DNA from: Lewinellaceae bacterium
GTDB taxonomy: Bacteria; Bacteroidota; Bacteroidia; Chitinophagales; Saprospiraceae
Direction: 5' to 3'
Length of the DNA: 64,000 bases
Assembly (NCBI GenBank): GCA_020636375.1
Contig: JACJXZ010000015.1
Location: 186,001 to 250,000, forward strand
The notes beneath the pieces are model-generated. The model was not told the DNA's origin. It did no database searches and saw only the letters and a program-made list of their open reading frames with translations. The position numbers and the translations under genes are program-made. Position 1 is the first letter of the stretch; each line of letters opens with the position of its first letter. Of the stretch, positions 8,578 through 16,628 are shown piece by piece.

Positions 8578-9020
8578 AACATTTGGTTTTTATGAAGCTA
8601 TTTTTCAGAAATGGTAAAGATTGGAGGCGAGTTTTTCGGAAAGAATAGGGACAACAGAAAAATCCTCTACTAAAAAACTATTTAACGGATCACCTTGCTT
8701 TTTCCAATGACCTTTGTCATTGATCTACCAATTTTATTTTTTGGAAATATAAGAACTGTTACCCGTTAAAGTCCAGTAAAACGTACTCTTCGGGATTTGG
8801 TGTACTTCTGATCGAAGTCCAGGAAATAGGAACGTTTCGATGGAAAAGCCTATCCGTTTTAGCCCCAAGAAGACAACTGTAACGGCCACCACAACTCAAT
8901 GTGCGAACCGGATCTCCCAACTTGCCTGAAGCAGGAAACCAAAAGCCGATGAAGCATGTTTTGCTATATCGGGCCTGGCAGGCGCCTGGCAGCCCATTTT
9001 AACGGCGGTTTAGCTGGATC
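8578..9020. other. Intergenic stretch with one small hairpin
   Basis: About 440 bases with no open frame of note. A perfect 7-bp hairpin, CAATGAC (8705-8711) and GTCATTG (8716-8722), lies about 130 bases upstream of the epimerase gene and could be an operator. Nothing else is recognised. Confidence 0.4.
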
Positions 9021-9305
9021 TTATGAGAAAGGATTGCTCGACCGGGAATCAAAGATGGAAATAATGGTAATGGACTGTTGCCCTGCCTCATATACCAAAG
9101 AAATATGACGGGTGAGTACGCAACGGCGGAACTTTGGAAATTTTCGGGAAGGGGGGCATAGGTGCTTAAATTTTTGAAGGTTGTCTATCAAAGCATCCAG
9201 TTTGGCATCCAGTTCTAAGGCTTCATCAACAGAACGCCTGGAAATATCATCCAGGAGGGTGAGATAGCCCTCTTCTGCAGTCTTGGTGAATTCTACTTTG
9301 ATCAT
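9021..9305 (-). CDS. RelE/ParE-family toxin
   Basis: A 94-residue protein with the pattern of the RelE/ParE toxin fold: N-terminal MIKVEFTKTAEEGY, a helical middle, then RHISLVYEAGQQSITIISIFDSRSS, the typical C-terminal strands. RelE-type members cut mRNA in the ribosome and ParE-type members poison gyrase; the sequence does not decide between them. The 80-residue gene just upstream (9320-9562) is the likely antitoxin, with a 14-base gap, so the two are co-transcribed, antitoxin first. The pair lies in the low-GC accessory patch with the KilA-N gene. Confidence 0.82.
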   Translation of the reverse strand: MIKVEFTKTAEEGYLTLLDDISRRSVDEALELDAKLDALIDNLQKFKHLCPPSRKFPKFRRCVLTRHISLVYEAGQQSITIISIFDSRSSNPFS

Positions 9306-9319
9306 CGAGTATTATACAA

Positions 9320-9562
9320 CTACAGGTTGCCCAAAATGCCTTTCGTCTTCTCCTTGACTTCGGAATAGGGGACAGTCCGTCCAGCTTCAGAATCTGCCTC
9401 ACCCTCTTCAATCTTCTTTTTCTGTTCATTCGACAAGGAATCCCACCAATCTTCCTCCCCCAGAAGAGACGTAAAAAGGGCAGCTATTTGCGCCAGGATT
9501 TCCGGGTCATTAGTTTCCACCACCATCCGGTGCAGGTTGTTTTTTAATTCTGCTACGCTCAT
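9320..9562 (-). CDS. Putative antitoxin partner of the RelE/ParE toxin
   Basis: An 80-residue acidic protein starting MSVAELKNNLHRMVVETND, with a helical N-terminus (DPEILAQIAALFTSLL) and a C-terminal tail rich in Glu and Lys (SNEQKKKIEEGEADSE). It shows no classic ribbon-helix-helix or HTH motif, but the size, charge and position directly before a RelE/ParE-like gene fit an antitoxin whose tail wraps the toxin. Upstream on the minus strand TATATTTA (about 9586-9593) is one mismatch from the TAnnTTTG box and may be the operon promoter. Function is assigned from context. Confidence 0.7.
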   Translation of the reverse strand: MSVAELKNNLHRMVVETNDPEILAQIAALFTSLLGEEDWWDSLSNEQKKKIEEGEADSEAGRTVPYSEVKEKTKGILGNL

Positions 9563-9660
9563 TAAGTCATTGGTTTGTTTAACCTAAATATAACGGTTTT
9601 GGGCTGATTATCGTTCTTTTGCTGTGCTGACTTTTACTTCTACTGCCAGAACCCAGCCCA

Positions 9661-9834
9661 ATGGAATCCCTGCCCCTGGAAGTAACCTTCTCCCTCCTCC
9701 CCAAATAAAAAAACATCGAATCATTCAATCTGACCGATCATGAAAAAGCTGTTGCTAAGGTTATATTGTCAAATGGCTATATTGATGGGCGCCCTGTCAA
9801 CCTATCAGGCCTCGAGGCGTACAAGGCAGAATAA
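9661..9834 (+). pseudogene. Remnant of a small unidentified gene
   Basis: The frame opens with ATG at 9661, has one in-frame TAA at codon 16 (9706-9708), then continues with protein-like sequence (FNLTDHEKAVAKVILSNGY, then DGRPVNLSGLEAYKAE) to a stop at 9832-9834. The second half looks like a real small domain rather than noise, but I do not recognise the family. An overlapping alternative frame starting MKKLLLRLYCQ at 9739 also exists and looks less likely. Confidence 0.35.
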
Positions 9835-9894
9835 AGCATGCGACAAGCCACTCTTTTTCTTTAACTTCATTCCAGTACTTTCTTTAAACCCACA

Positions 9895-12800
9895 ATGTCC
9901 ATAATGCATCGCAACCCATTTCTCCTCTGTGCCTTGTTCCTTTTTCCCTTGCTGAGCCCGGCTCAGAAGCCTGAGCTGGTGGTTCGCCAGGAGGCACATA
10001 TTGGTTACCCCACCGTCACCGCCTATTCTTCGGGCGGGCAATACCTGCTCTCCGGCGGCGATGACCGGCGGCTGGTGCTTTGGGACATTGCCTCCGGGAG
10101 ATTTATTCGCCGGACAGAATGCCCGGCCCGGCCCCTGGCCCTTCGCTTTGCCGAACAGGATGAAACGGCCCTCGCATTGCTGGCTGACCACTCGGTGATA
10201 CAGTGGGATCTGGTCGCTGGCCAGGCAGAAACCCTGCTGCCGCCGGCGGAGGACAGCATCCTGCTCTTCCAGCTCAGCCCCGGCGGCCAGTGGGCCCTGA
10301 CTTTTTCAGCTTTGAATACGCTCCGGGTTCGACATACCAGGGACGGCGGGCTGAACTGGCAGCTTGCCTCAGCAGAGGCGGCTGCCGGCCTACAGTTCCT
10401 GCCCGAAAGCCAATCCGTAGCGCTGTACCGTAGCGATGGCACTGTTCTGGGCCATTGGCGCCTGGCCAACGGCGCGGCATTGGAAAATCCTCCGGTATTG
10501 GCCTGGCCGGCCGATTCCCTGCTCCTGGATCCCGGGAACGGCCAGCGTATCTACCAGCAGAAAAATAAAGGCCTGGCCTTCCTAAGCCTGAATCAGGGAA
10601 TGGCCCTGGCCTCCCGGGCGCTGCCCCCCGACGCTTTTTCCGGTGCCGAAACATACTATATGATCAGCCCGGGCGCCTTTGCTTACGCCCCCGACGGGCG
10701 CTACCTGCTGGCAACGGTTTACAAAACCCCTCCGCTCTTCAGCGTTGGCGGCCCGGTCCAGAGCCTCGAACAGGCGACAACTACCTTCCTTTATGTCATC
10801 GATGCCAGACGGGACAGCTTGGTGGCTACCCACACCTTCTCCGGCCCGATGTCCGGCTTTTCCTTTTCGCCGGATGGCCGCCAGATAGCGGGTACGGTGC
10901 TCGAAAAAATAATCACTTTCCCGATATTCGGCGAGGGGCCGCAACAGGAATTGAAAAGCCAGTATAACGAGGTGGAAACAATGGTTCATTTCTCCCCGGA
11001 GGGCGATAAAGCTGTTTTCACCGAGTATAACAACGACGCCAGAACCTGGGATTTTTATAACCGCCTGCCCCTGCAAACCCTCGGCCGCCGGGAGTTCATT
11101 TCCGGCAGAGGGGCCGCATTTTCCCCAACGGACGCAAGCATTTTTTTCGACGGCATACTGTCCGGCAGCAACGGCCGGATGCCGGATACGCTGCTGAACA
11201 ACCACCCTATCCTCGGCTGGCCCAACAGCGCCGCCTTCTCGGCCGACGGAAAGTTCCTGGCTGCCGCCATGGAAGACATCAATTTTGGTTATGGCGTGTC
11301 CTTTAACGCCTTCACGGTAGGCGCCAAAGATGTACTCCGCACCCTTTATTCCCGCAACGGGGATTTCATCGGCCTGGAGACCAAACAAGGCAAAGTGCTC
11401 GGATATGAATGGAATGACGAGAGCCTGGGGAAAGGAGAAAAAGGCCTGATATTGTCAACCGGCCACGCCTGGGTATGGCCGGCCGACGGCAGTGCTCCGC
11501 CATTGCCCTTATACACCAAAGAACAAGCCCGGCCGGTCGGGTTACAGTTCACGCCCGATAACAAACACCTGATCGGCCGCTTCAAAAACCTCGCCTGGCT
11601 GGCTGGCCGCTGGGGCTACGACACACCGCCCTCCCAGTTTTTCCACATCTGGAACATCCGGGAAGGATTGTCCGCAGCCAACCAATCCGGGCAGGATACC
11701 ATCCTGGCCTATTGGGTGAACGGTCCGGAGATCCTGGCCATTTCGCCTGACGCAGAAGAAGGGTATGTCCTCTGGCGCCTCAGCGACGGGAAGAACCGGC
11801 AGGCGTTCACCCTGCCGGCACCGGTCATGGCAGCCGCATTCAGCCCGGACGGAACGCAGGCCCATTGCCTGCTGAAGGGTGCCGCCTATGGCTCATTGAA
11901 CATGCAAAGCGGGACCTTTGCCCAGGTGGCGCAACTGCCTGCCAGCTGCCGGAGCCTCCAGCTTTCTCCCGACGGCCGATTTATCGTCTTTTGGGAGGAA
12001 AGCCGTTTCCATCTCTGGAATGTCGAACAGGGCGCCATCGTGCTGAGCCAGGGCGGGGAAGCCTCCCTCCGCACCAGGATCATGCGGGAAGACCCGGGCA
12101 CCAACGGCGCCGGCCTGAACGATGTCAGCTCTTTTTATTTCCTGCCCGACGGGAAGCATGCCTTTTCAACCACTTACGAAGGGATCATTCGATTGTGGCG
12201 CCTGGATCCCGTCCGGGAAGTAGCGACCATGATCCCCATGGGCCGCGATTGGGCAGTGACTACCCCCTCGGGCTTATTCGATGCCTCTTCCGGGGCCATG
12301 GAACAGGTCTATTATGTGGTCGGCAGGGAGATCGTGGGCTTGGAGCAGCTCAAGGAACGCTATTTTGAACCCGGCTTGCTGCAAAAACTGCTGGGGTACT
12401 CCGATGAACCCATCCGTTCCGTGGAAGGTTTCAAAGACGTGCCGCTCTACCCCGAAATAGCCGCCCGGATCGATACCCTGAACCAGCAGCTGCGGATAAC
12501 CCTTAAAGCCCGCGGAGGCGGCATTGGCCCGGTGAGCGTCTTCCTCAACGGCAAGGAGGTGACAGCCGACGCCAACCCGAAGCGGGATACCGCCCTGAGC
12601 TTTTCGCTGGCGCCCTTCGGGCGGTACTTTCTCGCCGATACCATCAACAGGGTTTCCATCCGCGCCTACAACCGGGAAGGCTGGCTGAAAAGCCCGGCCT
12701 TTACGCTGCCCTACCGCCCTCCGAAAGTGCAGCGCAAGGGCCAGGGAGATGTACCCGAAACCAGCTTGAACTTCGTTCCCACGCCCGACCCATCCCTTTA

Positions 12801-13950
12801 TGCCATCATCATCGGAACGGCGGATTATGCCGGGGAAAAACTGGACCTGAGCTTTGCCGGCCGGGATGCCATAGCTATGGCTCAGGCCATTCAGCAGGCC
12901 GGCAGCCAGCTCTTCGGGCCAGGGCAGGTACATATCCGGTTATTCACCACCGACACCACCGATGCCCGCCTTTTTCCGACCAAGGCAAACATTCAGGGCG
13001 CTTTCGAAGATATCCGGCAGCAGGCGCGGGCAGAAGATGTGCTGGTGGTCTACTGCTCCGGCCATGGCATCACCTATGGCAACGCCGACCAGGCCCAGTT
13101 CTATTACCTCACCCAGGACATTGCCACCGAGAACCTGAGCGACGATGGCATCCGCGCCACCCGGGCCATCTCTACGGAAGAACTGGCCAGATGGATCAAC
13201 GAAGTGCCCGCCCTCCGGCAGGTCATGATCCTGGACGCCTGCAATTCCGGCAAGGTGGTAGAATCCATCAGCGGCGGGCAGAAAAACCTCAACTCTTCCC
13301 AGGTCCGGGCGCTCGACCGCATGAAGGACCGCACCGGCATGTTCGTGCTGGCCGGCTCGGCAGCCGACAAGGTGAGCTACGAGGCCAGCCAGTACGGACA
13401 GGGGCTGCTCACTTACAGCATCCTGCAGGGCATGAGCGGCTTCAAACTGAGGGATGGGAAATACGTCGACGTCTCTCTGCTTTTCGAATACGCGCGGGAT
13501 GAGGTGCCGAAAATGGCAGAATCCATCGGCGGGATACAAACGCCCACCATGCTGACGCCCGGCAGCGGCAGCATCGATATCGGGATCGTCAATGAGCAGG
13601 TGCATATTCCGTTATCTCCGAAGAAGCCGGTCTTTGTGCGCAATGTATTCCTGGAGGAAAATGCCTACGACGATGTCCTCGGCCTTGCCCGGCAATTCGA
13701 GGGGTATTTGCAGGATATATCGGCAAAGGGCGCCAGGGCCAGCCTGATCTATGTGGATGTCCCGAACTACAAGGAGGCCTACTCCATAAAGGGGTTCTAC
13801 CGGGTACAGGGCGGCCGGGTAAACCTGCGGGCCAGGCTTTTCCGGGGGGCAACCCCCCTCGGCGATATTACTGCCGTCGAAAACACCGGCCAGCTGCCCC
13901 GCCTGGTGGAAGAAGCCATTCGGCAGGCCATCGGGATCATTAATAATTGA
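9895..13950 (+). CDS. Secreted WD40-repeat caspase family protease (first paralog)
   Basis: A 1351-residue protein with a signal peptide ending in SPAQ; ATG 9904 is an equally good start. Residues about 25-860 are WD40-like propeller blades (SPDGR and FSPDG repeats). A linker carries TPSGLFDASSGAM and LKERYFEPGLLQKLLG, common in bacterial WD40-caspase proteins. The caspase (C14) domain spans about 965-1230: DPSLYAIIIGTADYAG, the catalytic His1057 in SGHG and Cys1116 in DACNSG. A last domain of about 115 residues (IYVDVPNYKEAYSIKGFYRV) is unassigned and shared with the paralog at 30295-33576. Prokaryotic caspases cleave after basic or acidic residues and several act in programmed death or defence; here the export signal points to the periplasm or cell surface. 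It is followed by rplU from its own promoter. Confidence 0.9.
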   Translation: MSIMHRNPFLLCALFLFPLLSPAQKPELVVRQEAHIGYPTVTAYSSGGQYLLSGGDDRRLVLWDIASGRFIRRTECPARPLALRFAEQDETALALLADHSVIQWDLVAGQAETLLPPAEDSILLFQLSPGGQWALTFSALNTLRVRHTRDGGLNWQLASAEAAAGLQFLPESQSVALYRSDGTVLGHWRLANGAALENPPVLAWPADSLLLDPGNGQRIYQQKNKGLAFLSLNQGMALASRALPPDAFSGAETYYMISPGAFAYAPDGRYLLATVYKTPPLFSVGGPVQSLEQATTTFLYVIDARRDSLVATHTFSGPMSGFSFSPDGRQIAGTVLEKIITFPIFGEGPQQELKSQYNEVETMVHFSPEGDKAVFTEYNNDARTWDFYNRLPLQTLGRREFISGRGAAFSPTDASIFFDGILSGSNGRMPDTLLNNHPILGWPNSAAFSADGKFLAAAMEDINFGYGVSFNAFTVGAKDVLRTLYSRNGDFIGLETKQGKVLGYEWNDESLGKGEKGLILSTGHAWVWPADGSAPPLPLYTKEQARPVGLQFTPDNKHLIGRFKNLAWLAGRWGYDTPPSQFFHIWNIREGLSAANQSGQDTILAYWVNGPEILAISPDAEEGYVLWRLSDGKNRQAFTLPAPVMAAAFSPDGTQAHCLLKGAAYGSLNMQSGTFAQVAQLPASCRSLQLSPDGRFIVFWEESRFHLWNVEQGAIVLSQGGEASLRTRIMREDPGTNGAGLNDVSSFYFLPDGKHAFSTTYEGIIRLWRLDPVREVATMIPMGRDWAVTTPSGLFDASSGAMEQVYYVVGREIVGLEQLKERYFEPGLLQKLLGYSDEPIRSVEGFKDVPLYPEIAARIDTLNQQLRITLKARGGGIGPVSVFLNGKEVTADANPKRDTALSFSLAPFGRYFLADTINRVSIRAYNREGWLKSPAFTLPYRPPKVQRKGQGDVPETSLNFVPTPDPSLYAIIIGTADYAGEKLDLSFAGRDAIAMAQAIQQAGSQLFGPGQVHIRLFTTDTTDARLFPTKANIQGAFEDIRQQARAEDVLVVYCSGHGITYGNADQAQFYYLTQDIATENLSDDGIRATRAISTEELARWINEVPALRQVMILDACNSGKVVESISGGQKNLNSSQVRALDRMKDRTGMFVLAGSAADKVSYEASQYGQGLLTYSILQGMSGFKLRDGKYVDVSLLFEYARDEVPKMAESIGGIQTPTMLTPGSGSIDIGIVNEQVHIPLSPKKPVFVRNVFLEENAYDDVLGLARQFEGYLQDISAKGARASLIYVDVPNYKEAYSIKGFYRVQGGRVNLRARLFRGATPLGDITAVENTGQLPRLVEEAIRQAIGIINN

Positions 13951-14088
13951 AGAATGTTTCCTGAAGAAATGAAAAACAATACTACAGCCAGAACTGTGGC
14001 AGCGCAACGCAAACCGCGAGTTGCCCGAGGTGGAAAACCCCAAGGCCATCCTGGCCTCCTCCCCGCCCAATTCTTTCCCCTCCAACCC

Positions 14089-14119
14089 TTGGTTTTCCCC
14101 CCGCTTTGCCCTATCTTTG
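14089..14119 (+). promoter_or_regulatory. Promoter of rplU-rpmA
   Basis: TTG at 14089-14091, a 20-base spacer, then TATCTTTG at 14112-14119, a full match to the Bacteroidota -33/-7 pattern. The predicted start of transcription is near 14126, about 28 bases before the rplU ATG. Confidence 0.75.
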
Positions 14120-14153
14120 CACCTCGATTTGAAAATCCATTAAAACACAACCA

Positions 14154-14462
14154 ATGTTCGCAATCGTAACCATAGCTGGTCAGCAGTTTAAAGTCGAGGA
14201 AGGGCAGGAGCTCTTCGTCCACCAGCTAGAAGCCTCGGAGGGGGACAGCGTAGCGTTCGACCAGGTTCACCTGGTTGACAACGACGGCGCCGTATCCCTG
14301 GGCACGCCGGTGCTGAACGCCAAGGTGAACGCCACCGTGCTGGGGCACGCCAAGGGCGACAAAGTGCTCGTCTTTAAAAAGAAGCGCCGCAAAGGCTACC
14401 GCAAGAAGAACGGCCACCGCCAGCGCTTCACCAAAATCAAGATCGACAGTATTGCCGTTTAA
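14154..14462 (+). CDS. rplU: 50S ribosomal protein L21
   Basis: A 102-residue complete L21, starting MFAIVTIAGQQFKVEEGQ and ending in the conserved basic KKKRRKGYRKKNGHRQ then FTKIKIDSI. It binds 23S rRNA in the large subunit. It is directly followed by rpmA (38-base gap), the usual rplU-rpmA operon. The protein ends at the normal L21 length and carries no C-terminal extension; a helix-hairpin-helix tail of the kind I associate with L21 of some relatives is instead on the following L27. Confidence 0.97.
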   Translation: MFAIVTIAGQQFKVEEGQELFVHQLEASEGDSVAFDQVHLVDNDGAVSLGTPVLNAKVNATVLGHAKGDKVLVFKKKRRKGYRKKNGHRQRFTKIKIDSIAV

Positions 14463-14500
14463 TCCCGGCGTTTTTTGTTAAACGATAAATTTTTTGAGCA

Positions 14501-15316
14501 ATGGCACATAAGAAAGGTGTAGGTAGTACCGACAACGGCCGGGACAGTAAATCGAAACGGCTCGGCGTGAAAATGTTCGGCGGCCAGGAAGCCCGCGCCG
14601 GCAACATCCTCGTCCGCCAGCGGGGCACCCGGTTCCACCCCGGCGAGAACGTATACATGGGCAAGGACTTCACCCTGCACGCCGCCATCGACGGCGTCGT
14701 CTCTTTCCGCAAACGCCGCTTCGACCGTACTTTCGTGAGCGTGCTGCCCAATGGCAACGGCGCACCCGTAGCGGAACCCCCGGCGAAGCCGAAAGAGGAA
14801 AAGCCCTCAACGGAACCGGTAGTGAAAAGGACGGCCCCTCCGGCCGAAGAGCCGAAGAAAGAGGCGCCGAAGGCTGAAGAGCCGCCGAAAGCCAAGGCTG
14901 CTCCCATCGTTGAAGATATGCCGAAGGCTGAAGATATGCCCCTGGCTAAAGAAGCGCCGGCCGTTGAAGAAGCGCCGAAGGCAGAAGAAAAGCCGAAAGC
15001 TGCCAAATCCGACAAGATCACCCTGCCTTCCGGCAAGAAAGTGAACCAGGATGACCTCAAGCTCGTCGAAGGCATCGGCCCCAAGATCGAAGGCCTGCTC
15101 AACGACGCCGGCATCAACACCTGGCAGGAACTGGCCGACGCGCCGACGGAAAAGGTACAGGCTATCCTCGACGAGGCCGGCCCCCGCTACCGCATGCACG
15201 ACCCGGCCACCTGGTCCAAACAGGCCAAACTGGCCGCCGAAGGCCAATGGGAAGAACTGGAAACGCTTCAGGACAGCCTCAAAGGCGGCAAGGAAGTGGA
15301 CGAAGACGAGAAGTAA
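14501..15316 (+). CDS. rpmA: 50S ribosomal protein L27 fused to a helix-hairpin-helix tail
   Basis: A 271-residue protein; residues 1-85 are a full L27 (MAHKKGVGSTDNGRDSKSKR, RGTRFHPGENVYMGKDFTLH) of the peptidyl-transferase centre region. From about residue 90 to 175 follows a low-complexity linker rich in Pro, Lys, Glu and Ala (repeats of the type PKAEE). Residues about 185-260 form a helix-hairpin-helix-like domain (LKLVEGIGPKIEGLLNDAGI, then RYRMHDPATWSKQAKLAAEG). L27 is normally about 85-90 residues, so this is three times longer. The fusion is continuous in frame with no stop. The tail may bind nucleic acid; its role on the ribosome is unknown. Confidence 0.95.
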   Translation: MAHKKGVGSTDNGRDSKSKRLGVKMFGGQEARAGNILVRQRGTRFHPGENVYMGKDFTLHAAIDGVVSFRKRRFDRTFVSVLPNGNGAPVAEPPAKPKEEKPSTEPVVKRTAPPAEEPKKEAPKAEEPPKAKAAPIVEDMPKAEDMPLAKEAPAVEEAPKAEEKPKAAKSDKITLPSGKKVNQDDLKLVEGIGPKIEGLLNDAGINTWQELADAPTEKVQAILDEAGPRYRMHDPATWSKQAKLAAEGQWEELETLQDSLKGGKEVDEDEK

Positions 15317-15347
15317 TAGTTTTAGTTTTCATAGCTTTATATTTCGG

Positions 15348-15375
15348 GCCCTATCTGTGATAGGGCTTTTTTTAT
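15348..15375 (+). terminator. Terminator of rplU-rpmA
   Basis: Stem GCCCTATC (15348-15355) with GATAGGGC (15359-15366), loop TGT, followed by a seven-T run. A classical intrinsic terminator 31 bases after the rpmA stop. Confidence 0.93.
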
Positions 15376-15414
15376 TTTGTTTTTTTTAACTATTTAGGTG
15401 GGCCTGATGCCTTT

Positions 15415-15525
15415 GCCACGAAGACACCAAGACACCAAGATCGCACCAAGCCGATGCCGATAGCTATCGGGCATCGGCTTGTGCAATCTTAGTGTTTTTC
15501 CCCGATGGCTATCGGGGTTCGTGGC
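15415..15525. repeat. Interspersed inverted-repeat sequence (CCACGAAGACACCAAG type)
   Basis: The outer ends GCCACGAA and TTCGTGGC pair, and the centre is a near-perfect dyad AAGCCGATGCC...GGCATCGGCTT around 15448-15482, with a further small dyad CCCCGATGGCTATCGGGG near 15500-15517. The whole can fold as a branched hairpin. Similar CCACGAAGACACCAAG repeats are common in intergenic DNA of this phylum. No coding capacity. Confidence 0.65.
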
Positions 15526-15571
15526 TAAAAAGCGGAGGGCTGCTAAATAGTTACGTTATTTTCATTTTAAG

Positions 15572-15794
15572 TAATACTACTTTGTTAATTTGAAATTATT
15601 CAAATACATTACGCTCCTCTGGAGCTTGTATCTGTTTCAAAACTATGTTTTTCTAACAACATTTGGCTCCTCTGGAGCCGGACTTCAGCCCCGTAGGGGC
15701 CGAAATGTTGGTAGAAAAGTGAATAAATCCAGGAATTAAAGCTCCAGAGGAGCGTAACGCATAAATATTTTTTTAAACTAACAAAGTAGTATTA
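15572..15794. mobile_element. MITE-like inverted-repeat element, family B copy 1
   Basis: The ends TAATACTACTTTGTTAATTT (from 15572) and the complement of 15772-15794 match with about 2 mismatches in 23. The similarity of the arms extends inward through ATTACGCTCCTCTGGAGCTT, giving arms of about 57 bases. The centre holds further palindromes (GGCTCCTCTGGAGCC and GCCCCGTAGGGGC). A second element with the same kind of end lies at 16629-16812, on the other side of the BatE-like gene. I see no convincing target duplication. Confidence 0.7.
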
Positions 15795-15843
15795 AGCCCC
15801 GGTTAATCAGTCATTCACTAATCCACTAATTCAGTCCAGCTAC

Positions 15844-16599
15844 TTACACCCCCTCCAGCACATCCCCCGGCAACCACCCTTCGGTAGCATCCTCCAGGCG
15901 CACCTTTTTCCAGGAACCGATGGCGTCGAGGACTTCAACGGTGACGCCCTCGTAGAGCGGTAGCAGCTCCTGGCTGTCCTCCTCCGGCGCGGCGCGCAGC
16001 GGCGCCTGCTCCACCATGATGACCGCCTTATTGCTGAAGAACTCCTGCTGAGCCCGGCCGTAGGCCAGCAGGAAAGGGAACAGGCTCAGGACGAGTAGCA
16101 ACACGCCGCCGGCCAGCGCTATCTTTCGGGACCGGGGCCGGCCGCCCAGCAGCCACCCTGCAATGCCGGCGCCGCCCAGCCACAATAATACAAGCCCGAA
16201 AATGCTCCAGGAAAGGGTGGACAGGGCATTCTGGACGGAGAGCCAGGCTTTCACCACCCCCGATTGCTCGATCTTGCCGACCGGGTCCGGCAACCGGGCC
16301 TCGGCCACCTGCAGGTTGTGCAGGGTGTTCTCATCGCCCGGGTCGAGCTTCAGCGCCCGCCGGTAGCTGAGGATGGCGCGGCCAAACTCGCCGCTGCGGT
16401 AGTAGGCGTTGCCCAGGTTGTAGTACAAAGCCTCCGAGTGGTATCCTTCCAGGAGGATCTCCTCGTACTGGCGGATGGCCTCAGCGTATTCTTTCTTTTG
16501 ATAGGATTGGTTGGCCGCCTGGAGCGCCCGGGAAGGCTGAGCCGACAAGAGCATAAAGGGCAATTGGATCAGGAGTAAAAGAAAGATGGATTTTTGCAT
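15844..16599 (-). CDS. BatE-like TPR / SH3 membrane protein
   Basis: A 251-residue protein with a signal peptide (ending LLSAQ). TPR helices span about residues 25-100 (YYNLGNAYYRSGEFGRAILS, then ALKLDPGDENTLHNL). Two membrane spans lie near residues 132-152 and 160-180, and a C-terminal SH3b-like domain near 190-250 (VIMVEQAPLRAAPEEDSQEL, then GWLPGDVLEG). This order is that of BatE from the aerotolerance (Bat) operon. Here it stands alone, without batA-D neighbours, so the link to aerotolerance is weak. It is bracketed by two related inverted-repeat elements. Likely an inner-membrane protein with a periplasmic TPR region. Confidence 0.8.
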   Translation of the reverse strand: MQKSIFLLLLIQLPFMLLSAQPSRALQAANQSYQKKEYAEAIRQYEEILLEGYHSEALYYNLGNAYYRSGEFGRAILSYRRALKLDPGDENTLHNLQVAEARLPDPVGKIEQSGVVKAWLSVQNALSTLSWSIFGLVLLWLGGAGIAGWLLGGRPRSRKIALAGGVLLLVLSLFPFLLAYGRAQQEFFSNKAVIMVEQAPLRAAPEEDSQELLPLYEGVTVEVLDAIGSWKKVRLEDATEGWLPGDVLEGV

Positions 16600-16628
16600 G
16601 GATCAGGATATTTTAAGGCTGCCTTCAC

